From: Sambucus nigra
Taxonomy: Eukaryota > Streptophyta > Magnoliopsida > Dipsacales > Adoxaceae
Assembly: GCA_949130495.1 (NCBI GenBank)
Contig: OX422208.1
Span: 396,450,561 to 396,514,560 of the forward strand
Reading direction: 5' to 3'
DNA length: 64,000 bases
Shown: piece after piece, positions 21,799 through 33,540 of the stretch
Layout of the letters: every line of letters starts with the position of its first letter
Position numbering within the stretch: the stretch's first letter is position 1
Notes under the pieces: generated by a model
Databases searched by the model: none
What the model saw: only the letters and a program-made list of their open reading frames with translations
Told to the model about the DNA's origin: nothing
Program-made: the position numbers and the translations under genes

Positions 21799-24739
21799 TG
21801 TGATACCCCGTATTTTTGGCGATATTTATTTTTGGGATTAATTAATTAAATGAAAATTAATTGGGAATAAATCCGGATAAAATACTAGCGAGTTGTGAGT
21901 TGGTATTTGACTATATTGAGTATATATGATAATATATGAATATTGAATTATGAAATTTGTCGTGATATTGAAATACGGCAATTTGGACATTTTATTGGGA
22001 CGCGTGAGACAGTCGCGTCAGGATATAATTATTTTAATTATAAAAGTGAATTTAAATTATATTAACCGTATGGTCGTTTTGAGTGCGCCAACGCGTCCGG
22101 AAGGGTCGAGATAGTCAGAAAACACTAGCCGGGGGTTTAGTTTGGGTCCCGGGGTATTTTTAGGCCATACCGGCAACATAAAGGGTATTTTGGTAATTTT
22201 GTATTTTTGGAAATTAAAAGTGACGAAAATTAGTAAATTATATCTGATGTGGGTTTGACCCACTAAACCACTAACCAACTCATTTTAACCCAAAAGGCTA
22301 CGTAGGTTATTAGAATTAGGTTTTCTAACTTTTCCCAAAAACAAACCCTAGCCACCATAGCCATTGGAGAAGAAAGCTTGGAGAGAGAGAGATAGAAGGG
22401 AATTCTGCAGAAAGAGAGAGGGAACTCCTTCAAATCGTCATCAAAATCTAAGATTGAATCAAGGCAAGTGATTTAATTTACATTTTATGCAGTAAATGTT
22501 TCTTCCATGTTAGAAATCTTGATAATCATTCTCTTGAGAGATAAAGGAAAACCCATGAAATTGGAGTTGTTAGTTTAATTTTGGATGTAGGTTTGCATGT
22601 AGAAACGTTATTGGAAGATTGAATTAAGAGAATTACAAATTTATGTGATATAAAAACAGATTAAATTCTGGGAATTGATGATGATAAATTCTAGGGTTTA
22701 TGTTCTTGAAAAATTGGGGAAAAGAGTAGAGACTTGTGATTTGATGAGGTTTAGGAAGAATTAATCCTTTAAAATACATTAGTATGTGACTTTAACATGT
22801 TTAGGGACTATTAGAGACCCTAAACAATTGTTAGATTGAGGTTGGGATGAGATTTGAGGTGTAGAGAAATTGGAAAAAACGAGATAGGATTTCTGGGCTT
22901 GAATCTGGTCACTCGTTAGAAGACCTACCCAGGTCGTTCGAACGAGCTCGTTCGAATGAGCTTCTAACGATTTAACAGTTTGGGGTTCTAACGAGAGGGA
23001 TGTTCATTCGATAATCTCATTCGAACGAGATCTCGTTAGATAGCCCAGTTCGTTTGAACGAAATCTCGTTCGAACAGCCTCGTTCGAACGAGACTTCTAA
23101 CAAGCTGGCAGTTTAGGCCTTTTTGGCTTGTTTTGATTTTGGGAGTCCCATAAACTTGTTCGAGGATATATATAACATTCTTTTTTTGATGTATTGGTAT
23201 ACTTGGGACATTTGGGACATAATGAGGAGTAAATTATATAATTGTGGAACGAATCAAATAGACAATTTGAGTTGAGACGTGAGTGCCTACTACGACGTGA
23301 GAATAAATTATGGCGTGTATGATTATGAACCGGGAGTATATAAATTGTATAAATTATAAGATGGTACGAGAATGCGATAAGTACTACAAATAAACTACGG
23401 TGATTACTAAGATGCGTGTTTACTTAGTATTGATATATGATTTGTGTGTATGACATACCTACCATACTTGCTATCACGGGAGGTTTGCGTTCGCTTAGGG
23501 CCCTCTAATCCTTATGTTGCCCGGATTTAGACTGGTTACCTCGATGAACATAGGTCAGAGAAGGACTTATTGGGATGTTAATAAGTCTGTTGATCGTGGG
23601 AGCGTAGGTATGTGCGTGACCCATGTGATGTGACTGTGTTCGCCTCCACTGTGTGTGTGATTTGTGTTATCTGAACTATTCCTGAGAGATTCGGAATACG
23701 TGATTCCTTATGTACGTGATGTACCGGGATGGATAGCAGAGTATGTGTGCACCGCAGCTTAGTCTCGAGGTGCTTATATTGTATATTTATGTTGTGGAAA
23801 ATATACACTTAATAAACTGGGAACTTTCATATGGTATTGTGTGTATAACTATGGAATAACAAAAGGGGTGATCTATAATGAGTTGTATTACTTTTATGTG
23901 AGCACCTGAATTTACGTTAAGCACCCTATTTAATTGCGAGCGTTATAATGTTAATGGGAACCAAGTATTAAGGGTAGAACCTATGACAGTCTAGCTAGAT
24001 ATGATGTCACTTAGCTAGTGGTTTGTGTCATTTTAGATGGGTACTTACGTTAGGAGTGCACAGTTAGACGAGAGGTGAGAATTTCATGTGAGTGCACGTC
24101 CTAACATGTACTTTGCATTTAATGTTTTAAATGTTTTTAAAGCACTTGCAGGTTTTTAAAATATCTCCACATTCGGGCTCTGACCCGTTTGCTTTTAAAT
24201 CTATTTTTTTGTAAAACCATTTTAGGTGCCCAGCCACAAGGACACCATGCATAGGATACTCATTTAGGTGACGAGTTGTAGCTGTTTGTGGAAGCTACAG
24301 GGATTTGCTTTTAGACTCTTCTACCATTTGGATTCCATATTCAGTATTCGTCAGTTGTAGGGCATGTTGCCCAAATTCTATTAGAGACTTTTCCATTTCA
24401 ATTTTTTAGACTTTGGCATGTTTTGATTCAGTATTTAGTTATTCATTTCAGTTGTGGAGTTGGTTGTGAGGAGTTTTTTCCCTCTGGATTTATTTATATC
24501 GTGTGATGGTTATTCTATTATTTCGTTATAGTGAATGGTGATATTATTCTTGCTTTAAATCTTTTACTGCATGTTAATCCGACTTTAATAAAAATTTGAC
24601 AACTTACTTTTTAAATACTAGGTGGTTAGTAATAATAAAATGTTTTCGACAGTGATGCTATTAACTGAGCCAACTTGGCATTTTGATTAAATTTCATAAA
24701 GGAGTAGCTACCCGGTATTTAATTAGTCGGGGTGTCACA
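21799..24739 (+). repeat. 5' LTR of the Tekay-like element
   Basis: Starts TGTGATACCCCGTATTTTTG and ends GGGGTGTCACA. It carries a GA-rich leader segment (22380-22430), an AAGGCAAGTG candidate splice donor at 22461-22470, and a cluster of TCGTTCGAACGA palindromes at 22911-23106. A TTTTAG/GTGCCC candidate acceptor lies at 24225. Compared with the 3' LTR it has about 21 extra bases near 22485-22506 and one fewer palindromic unit. The minus-strand open frames at 22057-22278 and 23578-23808 recur in the other LTR and are not genes. Confidence 0.95.
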
Positions 24740-24741
24740 GG

Positions 24742-24759
24742 TGGTATCAGAGCATCAGG
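24742..24759 (+). other. Primer binding site (initiator tRNA-Met type)
   Basis: TGGTATCAGAGCATCAGG starts two bases after the 5' LTR. The first 12 bases are the classical initiator-Met complement. The sequence after it (TTCTAGTGTCCTTAGGATCT) is shared with elements A and B of this window. Confidence 0.95.
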
Positions 24760-24922
24760 TTCTAGTGTCCTTAGGATCTGTACTTCTATTATGTTTCCGC
24801 TAAGTTTTCCTTGATATAGAGCCCTATATTTTAGGACTGTTGTACTCATTTTGTGTATGCTTCGTTCTTCAGCTATTGAAAGTTTGTAAACTGTGAACTT
24901 ATAAACTTTATACTTATTTCAG

Positions 24923-26080
24923 ATGCCTCTATGACGTGCACGACGCGTTCCCAGGGATACAACGCCCGGACCCCAGCTCGTTCCAGTTCAGGGCATGATG
25001 AACGCCGCTGAGGTTGCAGCCATTGTAGCCCAAGCGGTAAATGCCGTAATTGCCGTAGTTCAGCAGGCACCACCTCAGGCGCCGGTTACCGCACCAGTAC
25101 AGGCAAATGCATTCCCGTTTACTTGGGAACGTGTACGTGATGCTTTTCAGAAAGCGCATCCGCCAGAGTTTGTAGGTAGCTCAGATGTGGTAGTCTCGAG
25201 CCAGTGGAGGAAGGATATGCAGAGGCACTTGAGGATGTATGAGTGCACGGACGTTCAGAAGCAGGTGCTAGCTACTTTCAAGCTAGTTGGATCTGCACTG
25301 CAATGGTGGGAGTCTATTACCACCATGGAGGAGAGGGATACTCTCACTATTCAGGACTTTTGGGTGCGGTTCGACCGCAAGTACTTTCCGTCAGCTGTTC
25401 ACACGGAAATGAGGAGGAAACTGATGAATCTGAAGCAAGAGGGTAAGATCATGGCCGAGTATGAGGCTGAGTTCATGAATCTATTGAATATCGTTCCGGA
25501 TGAGATACCGACAGAAAAGAAGAAGATTGAGAAATTCACCGACGGGTTGACATGGAGGATCCGTCAGCATCTGTTAGGGAACCTTTCGTTGGCCACTTAT
25601 TCTGATGTGGTTAACGCTGCTTTGTTACACTGCCAGGATCACCGCTTTCATATGGCTGATGGAAAGAGATCGGGAGAGTCTATCCATCAAGGCAGGACTA
25701 GAGGACATGGCGTCGGTGGGGCACAATCTGTTCAGGGGCAGAGACAGGGTGAGCAGGGTTCCCAGCAGGGGGATCAGAAGAGGTTCAGATCAGGGAATTA
25801 CAGGCACGGACAGGGAGGCTTCCGTCAGGGCCATCAGGGTCCAAACGACCATCAGGGCCAACAGGGGCAGAATGGGCAGCAGTTTCAGCAGGGCCAGTAG
25901 GGCCAAAGGAGGAACGGTAACGGCCACCAGGGCCGGGGACCGCAGGGGCAGAGAGGAGGGAACTTCCCAAGGAAGTGTTTTGTTTGTGGCAAGACTGGCC
26001 ATAAAAGACAGGATTGTCCTGATAGGGGCAGGGCCCCACAGCAGCAGCAGTAGGGTGCTCGCCAGGAGCCGCAGAGGCCT
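24923..26080 (+). pseudogene. Gag part of the Tekay-like polyprotein
   Basis: The capsid domain spans about 25100-25640 with AFQKAHPPEFVGSSD, WRKDMQRHLRMYECTD, ALQWWESITTMEERD and FDRKYFP. A Gln/Gly-rich linker follows (25730-25960). The zinc knuckle CFVCGKTGHKRQDC (CX2CX4HX4C) at 25976-26017 binds RNA. Gag makes the particle in which reverse transcription occurs. Three of the eight nonsense codons are here, two of them in the Gln-rich region, where CAG codons are abundant targets for C to T change. Large open frames on the other strand and in other frames (25605-26120, 25785-26133) are shadows caused by the GC-rich linker. Confidence 0.93.
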
Positions 26081-26845
26081 ATGTTTCCCGCCACTCTCCC
26101 CGCACCGCCACAGATGGTAGCATTGCCACCCATTCCAGCAGTCCCAGCTCAGCAGGGGCAGCTACAGTATGGATGTGTTTATAACGTTCACCAGGCAGCA
26201 GTTCCACAGGCACCGCCCGCGATTGAGGGTACGTTTCTTATCCATGGCACTATGGGTCGGGTATTATTTGATACGGGGGCTACTAATTGTCTTATAGCTA
26301 CACATTTCGCAAAAGCCTTAGGGTTGTTAGCTACGGCAGAGAGCACAGTGATGTGTGTCGACTCACCATTGGGGAATGGGTCACTTATTTTCTTTATATG
26401 CCGGGGAGTGGGGGTAGAGATTGGTAGTTTGGTGTTACCTGCAGATATGTTGGTATTAGATATGCATGTTCACGATGTGATTATCGGTATGGATTGGCTC
26501 GCTGATTATATAGCCATGATTGATTGCTTCGGTGGGAGCATTGTTTTTGCCATTCCGGGGCAAGAGATGTTTGTAGTGGTGATGCCTCGCACAGAGGGAG
26601 GCTCGACCGCTCATTTGTATTACCTAGAGGAGGATACCTCTAAGGAGGTTGTGATTCCTTTAGATTCGATCCCAGTCGTCAGGGAGTATTCGGATGTGTT
26701 TCAGGAGATACCAGGCCTACCCCCCAGTCGAGAGATAGACTTTGTTATAGACCTATTGCCAAATACAAGACCTATAGCACACGCACCGTACCGTATGGCT
26801 CTGGCAGAGATGCGAGAGCTACGAGATCAGATAGAGCAGCTGTTA
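26081..26845 (+). pseudogene. Aspartic protease of the Tekay-like element
   Basis: GTMGRVLFDTGATNCLI places the active-site Asp codon at 26270-26272, in the DTGA form common in chromoviruses. A second conserved strand, VHDVIIGMDWLADY, follows near 26470-26511. The segment VFQEIPGLPPSREIDF at about 26698-26745 is the standard link to RT. The domain itself contains no stop and keeps its catalytic residues. Nonsense codons at 26051 and 26849 bound it. Confidence 0.93.
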
Positions 26846-27990
26846 GGTTAAGGCTTTATTCGCAGGAGTACCTCACCTTGGGGCGCTCCAGTTTTGTTTA
26901 TGAAGAAGAGGGACGGTTCACTGAGATTGTGTGTGGACTACCGGGAGTTGAACAAGGTCACGATACGAAATAAGTATCCGTTGCCTCGAATCGATGACCT
27001 ATTTGACCAGTTGAGAGGAGATTCTTTCTTCTCGAAGATTGATTTGAGATCGGGATACCATCAGTTGCGTATCAGGGAGGAGGATGTCTCGAAGACTGCG
27101 TTCTTGTCGAGATATGGTTCTTACGAGTTTCGGGTTATGCCTTTTGGTTTGACCAACGCTCCAGCAGTGTTTATGGACTTGATGAACAGAGTGTTCAGGG
27201 ATTTCCTAGATCAGTTTGTCATTGTCTTTATCGATGATATTCTGGTTTACTCCCAGACAGAGGAGGAGCACGCCGAGCATTTGAGGCAAGTTTTGCAGAC
27301 ACTACGTCAGAACGAGTTGTATGCAAAATATTAGAAATGCGGGTTTTGGCTGAAGGAGGTCCAGTTTTTGGGACACATTATTTCCGACCGGGGGATATCT
27401 GTTGATTCGGGGAAGGTATCCGCGGTGAGGGAGTGGGGACAGCCCACGACACCGATTGAGATTCGTAGTTTCTTGGGCCTAGCAGGATACTACAGGAGGT
27501 TTATTCGAGGTTTTTCGAAGATAGCGGGTCCTTTGACACATCTGACTCGTAAGGGTGTGCCGTTCATTTGGAGTGATGCCTGTCAGTTGGCATTCGATGA
27601 ATTGAAGGATAAATTGACCTCAGCACCTGTGTTAGCATTGCCGAGACCGGGAGTTGAGTATTTGGTTTACACCGATGCGTCTTTACAAGGTCTTGGAGGT
27701 GTATTGCAACAGGAGAGACAAGCCATAACTTATGCTTCCCGTAAGCTTAAGCCTCATGAGAAGAGTTACCCCACGCATGATTTGGAGTTGGCGGCAGTGG
27801 TATTTGCCCTACGGATTTGGAGGCACTATCTTTTGGGGGAGAAGTTCCAATTGTTCACGGACCACAAGTACCTACAGTACCTGTTCACGCAGAAGGAGTT
27901 GAACATGCGGTAAAGGAGGTGGCTTGAGTTTGTGAAGGACTACCAGTTCGATATCCAGTATCACCCAGGTAAGGCTAACGTGGTAGCAGA
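26846..27990 (+). pseudogene. Reverse transcriptase and RNase H of the Tekay-like element
   Basis: RT motifs in order are [61 protein letters not shown] and the catalytic [10 protein letters not shown], whose FIDD codons are at 27227-27238. The RT-connection follows from 27368 with [13 protein letters not shown]. RNase H starts with [11 protein letters not shown] (first catalytic Asp) at 27667, then [30 protein letters not shown] and a final [12 protein letters not shown]. All catalytic residues I can check are kept. Nonsense codons at 26849, 27332 and 27911 break translation. Confidence 0.95.
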
Positions 27991-28179
27991 CGCGTTGAGC
28001 CGTAGGCCAGCAGATGAGGTGGCAGGGGTGTGGAAGGAAAAGTGGAAGGAGTTGGGACACCAGGATGCAGTGGCCCGATCTTTCATGTCTGTGATGACCG
28101 TTACACCGCAGATTGTCACGAAGGTAATACGGGCACAGGCTAATGACTCGTTTTGTCAGGAGCAGATAGTTCGATTACT

Positions 28180-29557
28180 AGCAGAGGGATCCGAGTCCTA
28201 TACCGTTAGCTCAGACGGGGGATTACGCTTCAATGGGATATTGGTGGTTCCGGAAGGGGAGAAATTGTGACACGAGGTGATGGCAGAGTCGCACGGCTCA
28301 CGATTCGTGGTACATCTCGGAGGGGACAAAATGTACCAAGACATGAGACGGCAGTATTGGTGGAGCGGTATGAAGAGAGATATCGCTGTGTTTGTTTCGA
28401 AATGCACCACTTGTCAGCTAGTAAAAGTGTATCATCAGAGACCGACAGGACTTCTACAGCCGTTGGAGGTCCCGGTGTGGATGTGGGAGAGCATATTCAT
28501 GGATTTTATCACGGGGTTGCCTACGTCGCAGAGGGGTCACGACTCCGTTTGGGTAATTGTGGACAGATTGTCCAAAGTCGCTCACTTTTTACCCGTAAGG
28601 ACTGACTACACTACGGGACAGTATGCCCAGCTCTTCATTTCATAGGTTGTGAGACTTCACGGTGTGCCCCTAAATATCGTGTCTGACAGAGACAAGATAT
28701 TTTTTTTGCGGTTTTGGGAGAGTTTCCAGGAGGCCATGGGCACGGAATTGCGGTTGAGTACGGCTTATCATCCGCAGACCGATGGGCAGACAGAGCGCAC
28801 AAATCAGATGTTGGAGGACATGCTACGCATGTGCATTATTGACTTTGGAGGTGGATGGGAGAAATACCTTCCACTGGTAGAGTTTGCTTATAATAACTCC
28901 TACCAGTTCACTATTGGCATGGCTCCATTTGAGGCGTTGTACGGTAGGCCTTGTCGTTCCCCAGCATGTTGGTTAGAGGTGGGGGACAACAAACTACTTG
29001 GTCCGGAAGTGATTCAGGATACTTCGGCAAGGATTGAGTTAATTCGGAGTCGCATTCGGGTAGCTCAAGACCGGCAGAAGAGTTATGCTGATGCGAAGAG
29101 ATCTTTCAGGGAGTTCCAAGTGGGGGACCAGGTTTTGCTCAGAGTATCTCCTATGAAGGGGATTATGCATTTCGGGAAGAAAGGGAAGTTGGCACCGAGG
29201 TATGTGGGGTCGTTTCCTATTATTGAGCGGATTGGACCAGTTGCGTATAGACTCGGGTTACCGGAGCATTTACACCGAATTCATGATGTGTTTCATATTT
29301 CCTCGCTAAGGAAATATCTCAGGGACGATTTGGCTCATTCTCACATCGCTTTGGAGGAGATTGATCTACAGCCTGATAGCTCCTACGAGGAGGGGCCGAT
29401 TGCTATTTTGGACCGAAGTGAGAGGAAGTTGCGGTCAAAGATAGTTCCGTTAGTGCGTGTTCAGTGGCGACATCACAATGTCGAGGAGTCCACATGGGAA
29501 CCCGAGGATGAGATGCGCGAACGTTATCCAGAGTTATTTTTATCAGGTACTTTCTAG
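28180..29557 (+). pseudogene. Integrase with chromodomain-like C-terminus, Tekay-like element
   Basis: The HHCC zinc-binding leader has SHGSRFVVH and CTTCQLVK (28289-28430). The core holds FMDFITGLP (first Asp), [11 protein letters not shown] (second Asp) and [13 protein letters not shown] (Glu). [20 protein letters not shown] and [12 protein letters not shown] follow. The tail [20 protein letters not shown], then MRERYPELF, is the chromodomain-like module that in chromoviruses directs insertion to particular chromatin. Nonsense codons at 28268 and 28643 interrupt the leader and the core. The final stop at 29555 is about 30 bp before the polypurine tract. Confidence 0.94.
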
Positions 29558-29587
29558 TTCCGAATTTCGGGACGAAATTATGTTATT

Positions 29588-29597
29588 AGGGGAGAAG
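29588..29597 (+). other. Polypurine tract of the Tekay-like element
   Basis: AGGGGAGAAG lies two bases before the 3' LTR. The preceding AATTTCGGGACGAAATTAT is an inverted repeat also present, in related form, before the 3' LTRs of elements A and B. Confidence 0.9.
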
Positions 29598-29599
29598 TA

Positions 29600-32540
29600 T
29601 GTAATACCCCGTATTTTTGGCGATATTTATTTTTGGGATTAATTAATTAAATGAAAATTAATTGGGAATAAATCCGGATAAAATACTAGCGAGTTGTGAG
29701 TTGGTATTTGACTATATTGAGTATATATGATGATATATGAATATTGAATTATGAAATTTGTCGTGAGATTGAAATACGGCAATTTGGACATTTTATTGGG
29801 ACGCGTGAGACAGTCGCGTCAGGATATAATTATTTTAATTATAAAAGTGAATTTAAATTCTATTAACTGTATGGTCGTTTTGAGTGCGCCAACGCGTCCG
29901 GAAGGGTCGAGATAGTCAGAAAACACTAGCTGGGGGTTTAGTTTGGGTCCCGGGGTATTTTTAGGCCATACCGACAACATAAAGGGTATTTTGGTAATTT
30001 TGTATTTTTGGAAATTAAAAGTGACGAAAATTAGTAAATTATATCTGATGTGGGTTTGACCCACTAAACCACTAACCAACTCATTTTAACCCAGAAGGCT
30101 ACGTAGGTTATTAGAATTAGGTTTTCTAACTTTTCCCAAAAACAAACCCTAGCCACCAAAGCCATTGGAGAAGAAAGCTTGGAGAGAGAGAGATAGAAGG
30201 GAATTCTGCAGAAAGAGAGAGGGAACTCCTTCAAATTGTCATCAAAATCTGATATTGAATCAAGGCAAGTGATTTAATTTACATTTTATGCAGAAATCTT
30301 GATAATCATTCTTTTGAGAGATAAAGGAAAACCCATGAAATTGGAGTTGTTAGTTTAATTTTGGATGTAGGTTTGCATGTAGAAACGTTATTGGAAGATT
30401 GAATTAAGAGAATTACAAATTTATGTGATATAAAAACAGATTAAATTCTGGGAATTGATGATGATAAATTCTAGGGTTTATGTTCTTGAAAAATTGGGGA
30501 AAAGAGTAGAGACTTGTGATTTGATGAGGTTTAGGAAGAATTAATCCTTTAAAAAACTTTAGTATGTGACTTTAACATGTTTAGGGACTATTAGAGACCT
30601 TAAACAATTGTTAGATTGAGGTTTGGATGAGATTTGAGGTGTAGAGAAATTGGAAAAAACGAGATAGGATTTCTGGGCTTGAATCTGGTCACTCGTTAGA
30701 AGACCTACCCAGGTCGTTCGAACGAGCTCGTTCGAACGAGCTCGTTCGAACGAGCTTCTAACGAGTTGACAGTTTGGGGTTCTAACGAGAGGGATGTTCA
30801 TTCGATAATCTAGTTCGAACGAGATCTCGTTAGATAGCCCAGTTTGCTCGAACGAAATCTCGTTCGAACAGCCTCGTTCGAACGAGACTTCTAACGAGCT
30901 GGCAGTTTCGGCCTTTTTGGCCTGTTTTGATTTTGGGAGTCCCATAAACTTGTTCGAGGATAGATATAACATTCTTTTGTTGATGTATTGGTATACTTGG
31001 GACATTTGGGACATAATGAGGAGTAAATTATATAATTGTGGAACGAATCAAATAGACAATTTGAGTTGAGACGTGAGTGCCTACTACGACGTGAGAATAA
31101 ATTATGGCGTGTATGATTATGAACCGGGAGTATATAAATTGTATAAATTATAAGATGGTACGAGAATGCGATAAGTACTACAAATAAACTACTGTGATTA
31201 CTAAGATGCGTGTTTACTTAGTATTGATATATGATTTGTGTGTATGACATACCTACCATACTTGCTATCACGGGAGGTTTGCGTTCGCTTAGGGCCCTCT
31301 AATCCTTGTGTTGCCCGGATTTAGACTGGTTACCTCGATGAACATAGGTCAGAGAAGGACTTATTGGGATGTTAATAAGTCTGCTGATCCTGGGAGCGTA
31401 GGTATGTGCGTGACCCATGTGATGTGACTGTGTTCGCCTCCACTGTGTGTGTGATTTGTGTTATCTGAACTATTCCTGAGAGATTCGGAATACGTGATTC
31501 CTTATGTACGTGATGTACCGGGATGGATAGCAGAGTATGTGTGCACCGCAGCTTAGTCTCGGGGTGCTTATATTGTATATTTATGTTGAGGAAAATATAC
31601 ACTTAATAAACTGGGAACTTTCATATGGTATTGTGTGTATAACTATGGAATAACAAAAGGGATGATCTATAATTAGTTGTATTACTTTTATGTGAGAACC
31701 TGAATTTACGTTAAGCCCCCTATTTAATTGCGAGCGTTATAATGTTAATGGGAACCGAGTAATAAGGGTAGAACCTATGACAGTCTAGCTAGATATGATG
31801 TCACTTAGCTAGTGGTTTGTGTCATTTTAGATGGGTACTTACGTTAGGAGTGCACAGTTAGACGAGAGGTGAGAATTTCATGTGAGTGCACGTCCTAACA
31901 TGTACTTTGCATTTAATGTTTTAAATGTTTTTAAAGCACTTGCAGGTTTTTAAAATATCTCCACATTCGGGCTCTGACCCGTTTGCTTTTAAATCTATTT
32001 TTTTGTAAAACCATTTTAGGTGCCCAGCCACAAGGACACCATGCATAGGATACTCATTTAGGTGACGAGCTGTAGCTGTTTGTGGAAGCTACAGGGATTT
32101 GCTTTTAGACGCTTCTACCATTTGGATTCCATATTCAGTATTCGTCAGTTGTAGGGCATGTTGCCCAAATTCTATTAGAGACTTTTCCATTTCAATTTTT
32201 CAGACTTTGGCATGTTTTGATTCAGTATTCAGTATTTAGTTATTCATTTCAGTTGTGGAGTTGGTTGTGAGGAGTTTTTTTCCTCCGGATTTATTTGTAT
32301 CGTGTGATGGTTATTCTATTATTTCGTTATAGTGAATGGTGATATTATTCTTGCTTTAAATCTTTTACTGCATGTTAATCCGACTTTAATTAAAATTTGA
32401 CAACTTACTTTTTAAATACTAGGTGGTTAGTAATAATAAAATGTTTTCGACAGTGATGCTATTAACTGAGCCAACTTGGCATTTTGATTAAATTTCATAA
32501 AGGAGTCGCTACCCAGTATTTAATTAGTCGGGGTGTCACA
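29600..32540 (+). repeat. 3' LTR of the Tekay-like element
   Basis: Starts TGTAATACCCCG, ends GGGGTGTCACA, and is followed by the TSD TCTTC. It lacks about 21 bases present in the 5' LTR near 30293. It has an extra CTCGTTCGAACGAG unit at 30727-30754 and a small duplication CAGTATT near 32223-32236. Confidence 0.95.
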
Positions 32541-32545
32541 TCTTC

Positions 32546-33540
32546 TTAGTTTTAAGCAGGTATATTATATCCCTTTTAAAATAGACTTTGATATGACCAT
32601 ATATACTTTCAAAATCATACTCAAAGTTTATATGTCAAATACTCCACATAAAAAATGGTTTACCATTCAAAAGGCATAATAATTGAAATTATAGACAACT
32701 AAAACAAGAGTGATTAAAAGACATAACTCATGATAGAGGTGAATAACATGAGCATTAACCTATAAAATATAAAATGAAGATTATCTCACTTTCAAAAATT
32801 TTGGGTTTATGCAACTTTTAAAAATCTTCATTCTATACCACCATATACAACAACTACTTTTTTCTTCATCATTTAGAAATCTTTGATTAAAACCTTTAAA
32901 GTCTCATATCTTTAGTGCTACCCAATTTTAGATAGATCATAATCTTTGAGACATTGGAATAAAACTTATTTTGTAAGTGGCGACTTTCACATACACATAG
33001 GCGGGGAATTTATTTCCAATTTTTAAAGGTAAGTATCCCTTTTGACCTAATGCCAAAATCCTAACCACTTTTTTCTCTCTTGAATTTTTTTAAAGTTAAT
33101 CTTTTAATTTTTCAACACTATCCATAATCAAAACTCTCTCATACAAAAATGATTACAAATGACACCCTGTTTACTCAAACACCGGATAAAACTTTTAATT
33201 TCCTTAGAATAAGAAAATGATCCCTTAATATGAATTTATTTTGGAAATTTCTCGAGTTATAGTGCGGTGTAGCTTATGAGTTATGACTAAATACTCTAAA
33301 ATTTACAAGCTTAATTTGTCAAGGAATTTCAAGACATAGAATTCTAATTTGTATGTAGGTTAAAATTTAGCATATGGGATATATGAATACCTACACACAT
33401 AGAGAACCATATTGTACAAACGTAAAGATTTCTAGGATGAACAAATAAATATTTATACCAACGATAAAGCACATAATAAAACCGAACCCTAAGGAATAGG
33501 ATGAGAAATCTAAAGCACATCTTAGGCATATCTATCGAAT
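32546..33540. other. AT-rich degraded DNA; nothing identified
   Basis: About 1 kb with no convincing coding signal on either strand, no LTR termini and no simple repeat. It is the right-hand flank of the Tekay-like insertion. Confidence 0.4.

Larger units (their letters stand above)
24923..29557 (+). pseudogene. Tekay-like gag-pol polyprotein, one frame with eight nonsense codons
   Basis: The frame opened by the ATG at 24923 can be followed without any frameshift for 1544 codons to the TAG at 29555. Internal stops are at 24932 (TGA), 25898 (TAG), 26051 (TAG), 26849 (TAA), 27332 (TAG), 27911 (TAA), 28268 (TGA) and 28643 (TAG). Each sits where one substitution explains it, most plausibly Arg CGA or Gln CAG/CAA changed by C to T. 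The start is chosen because MPL followed by an Arg-rich stretch is the usual Tekay gag start, and the frame is open back to it apart from the TGA. The order is gag, protease, RT, RNase H, integrase, chromodomain-like tail. Confidence 0.93.
21799..32540 (+). mobile_element. Complete Ty3/gypsy Tekay/Del-like chromovirus
   Basis: Two long LTRs of equal length (2941 bp each) enclose a PBS, one gag-pol frame and a polypurine tract. The total is 10,742 bp, and the TSD TCTTC stands at 21794-21798 and 32541-32545. Initiator-Met PBS, LTRs near 3 kb and a chromodomain-like integrase tail fit the Tekay/Del lineage. The LTRs are very similar, differing by scattered substitutions and a few small indels, so this looks like the youngest insertion in the window. 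The coding frame is intact except for eight nonsense codons, so it is autonomous in layout but not in function. Confidence 0.95.

Noticed and set aside
23578..23808. Minus-strand open frame conserved at 31372-31602
   Set aside because: The two copies are the same place in the two LTRs of one element, so the conservation reflects recent duplication by retrotransposition and not selection on a protein.
25605..26133. Several overlapping open frames on both strands, up to 171 codons
   Set aside because: They come from the GC-rich Gln/Gly linker of the Tekay-like gag. The gag frame with the CCHC knuckle explains the region.
21799..32540. Endogenous pararetrovirus (caulimovirid) instead of a retrotransposon
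   Set aside because: LTRs, a TSD and an integrase with a chromodomain-like tail are present. Caulimovirids lack these.
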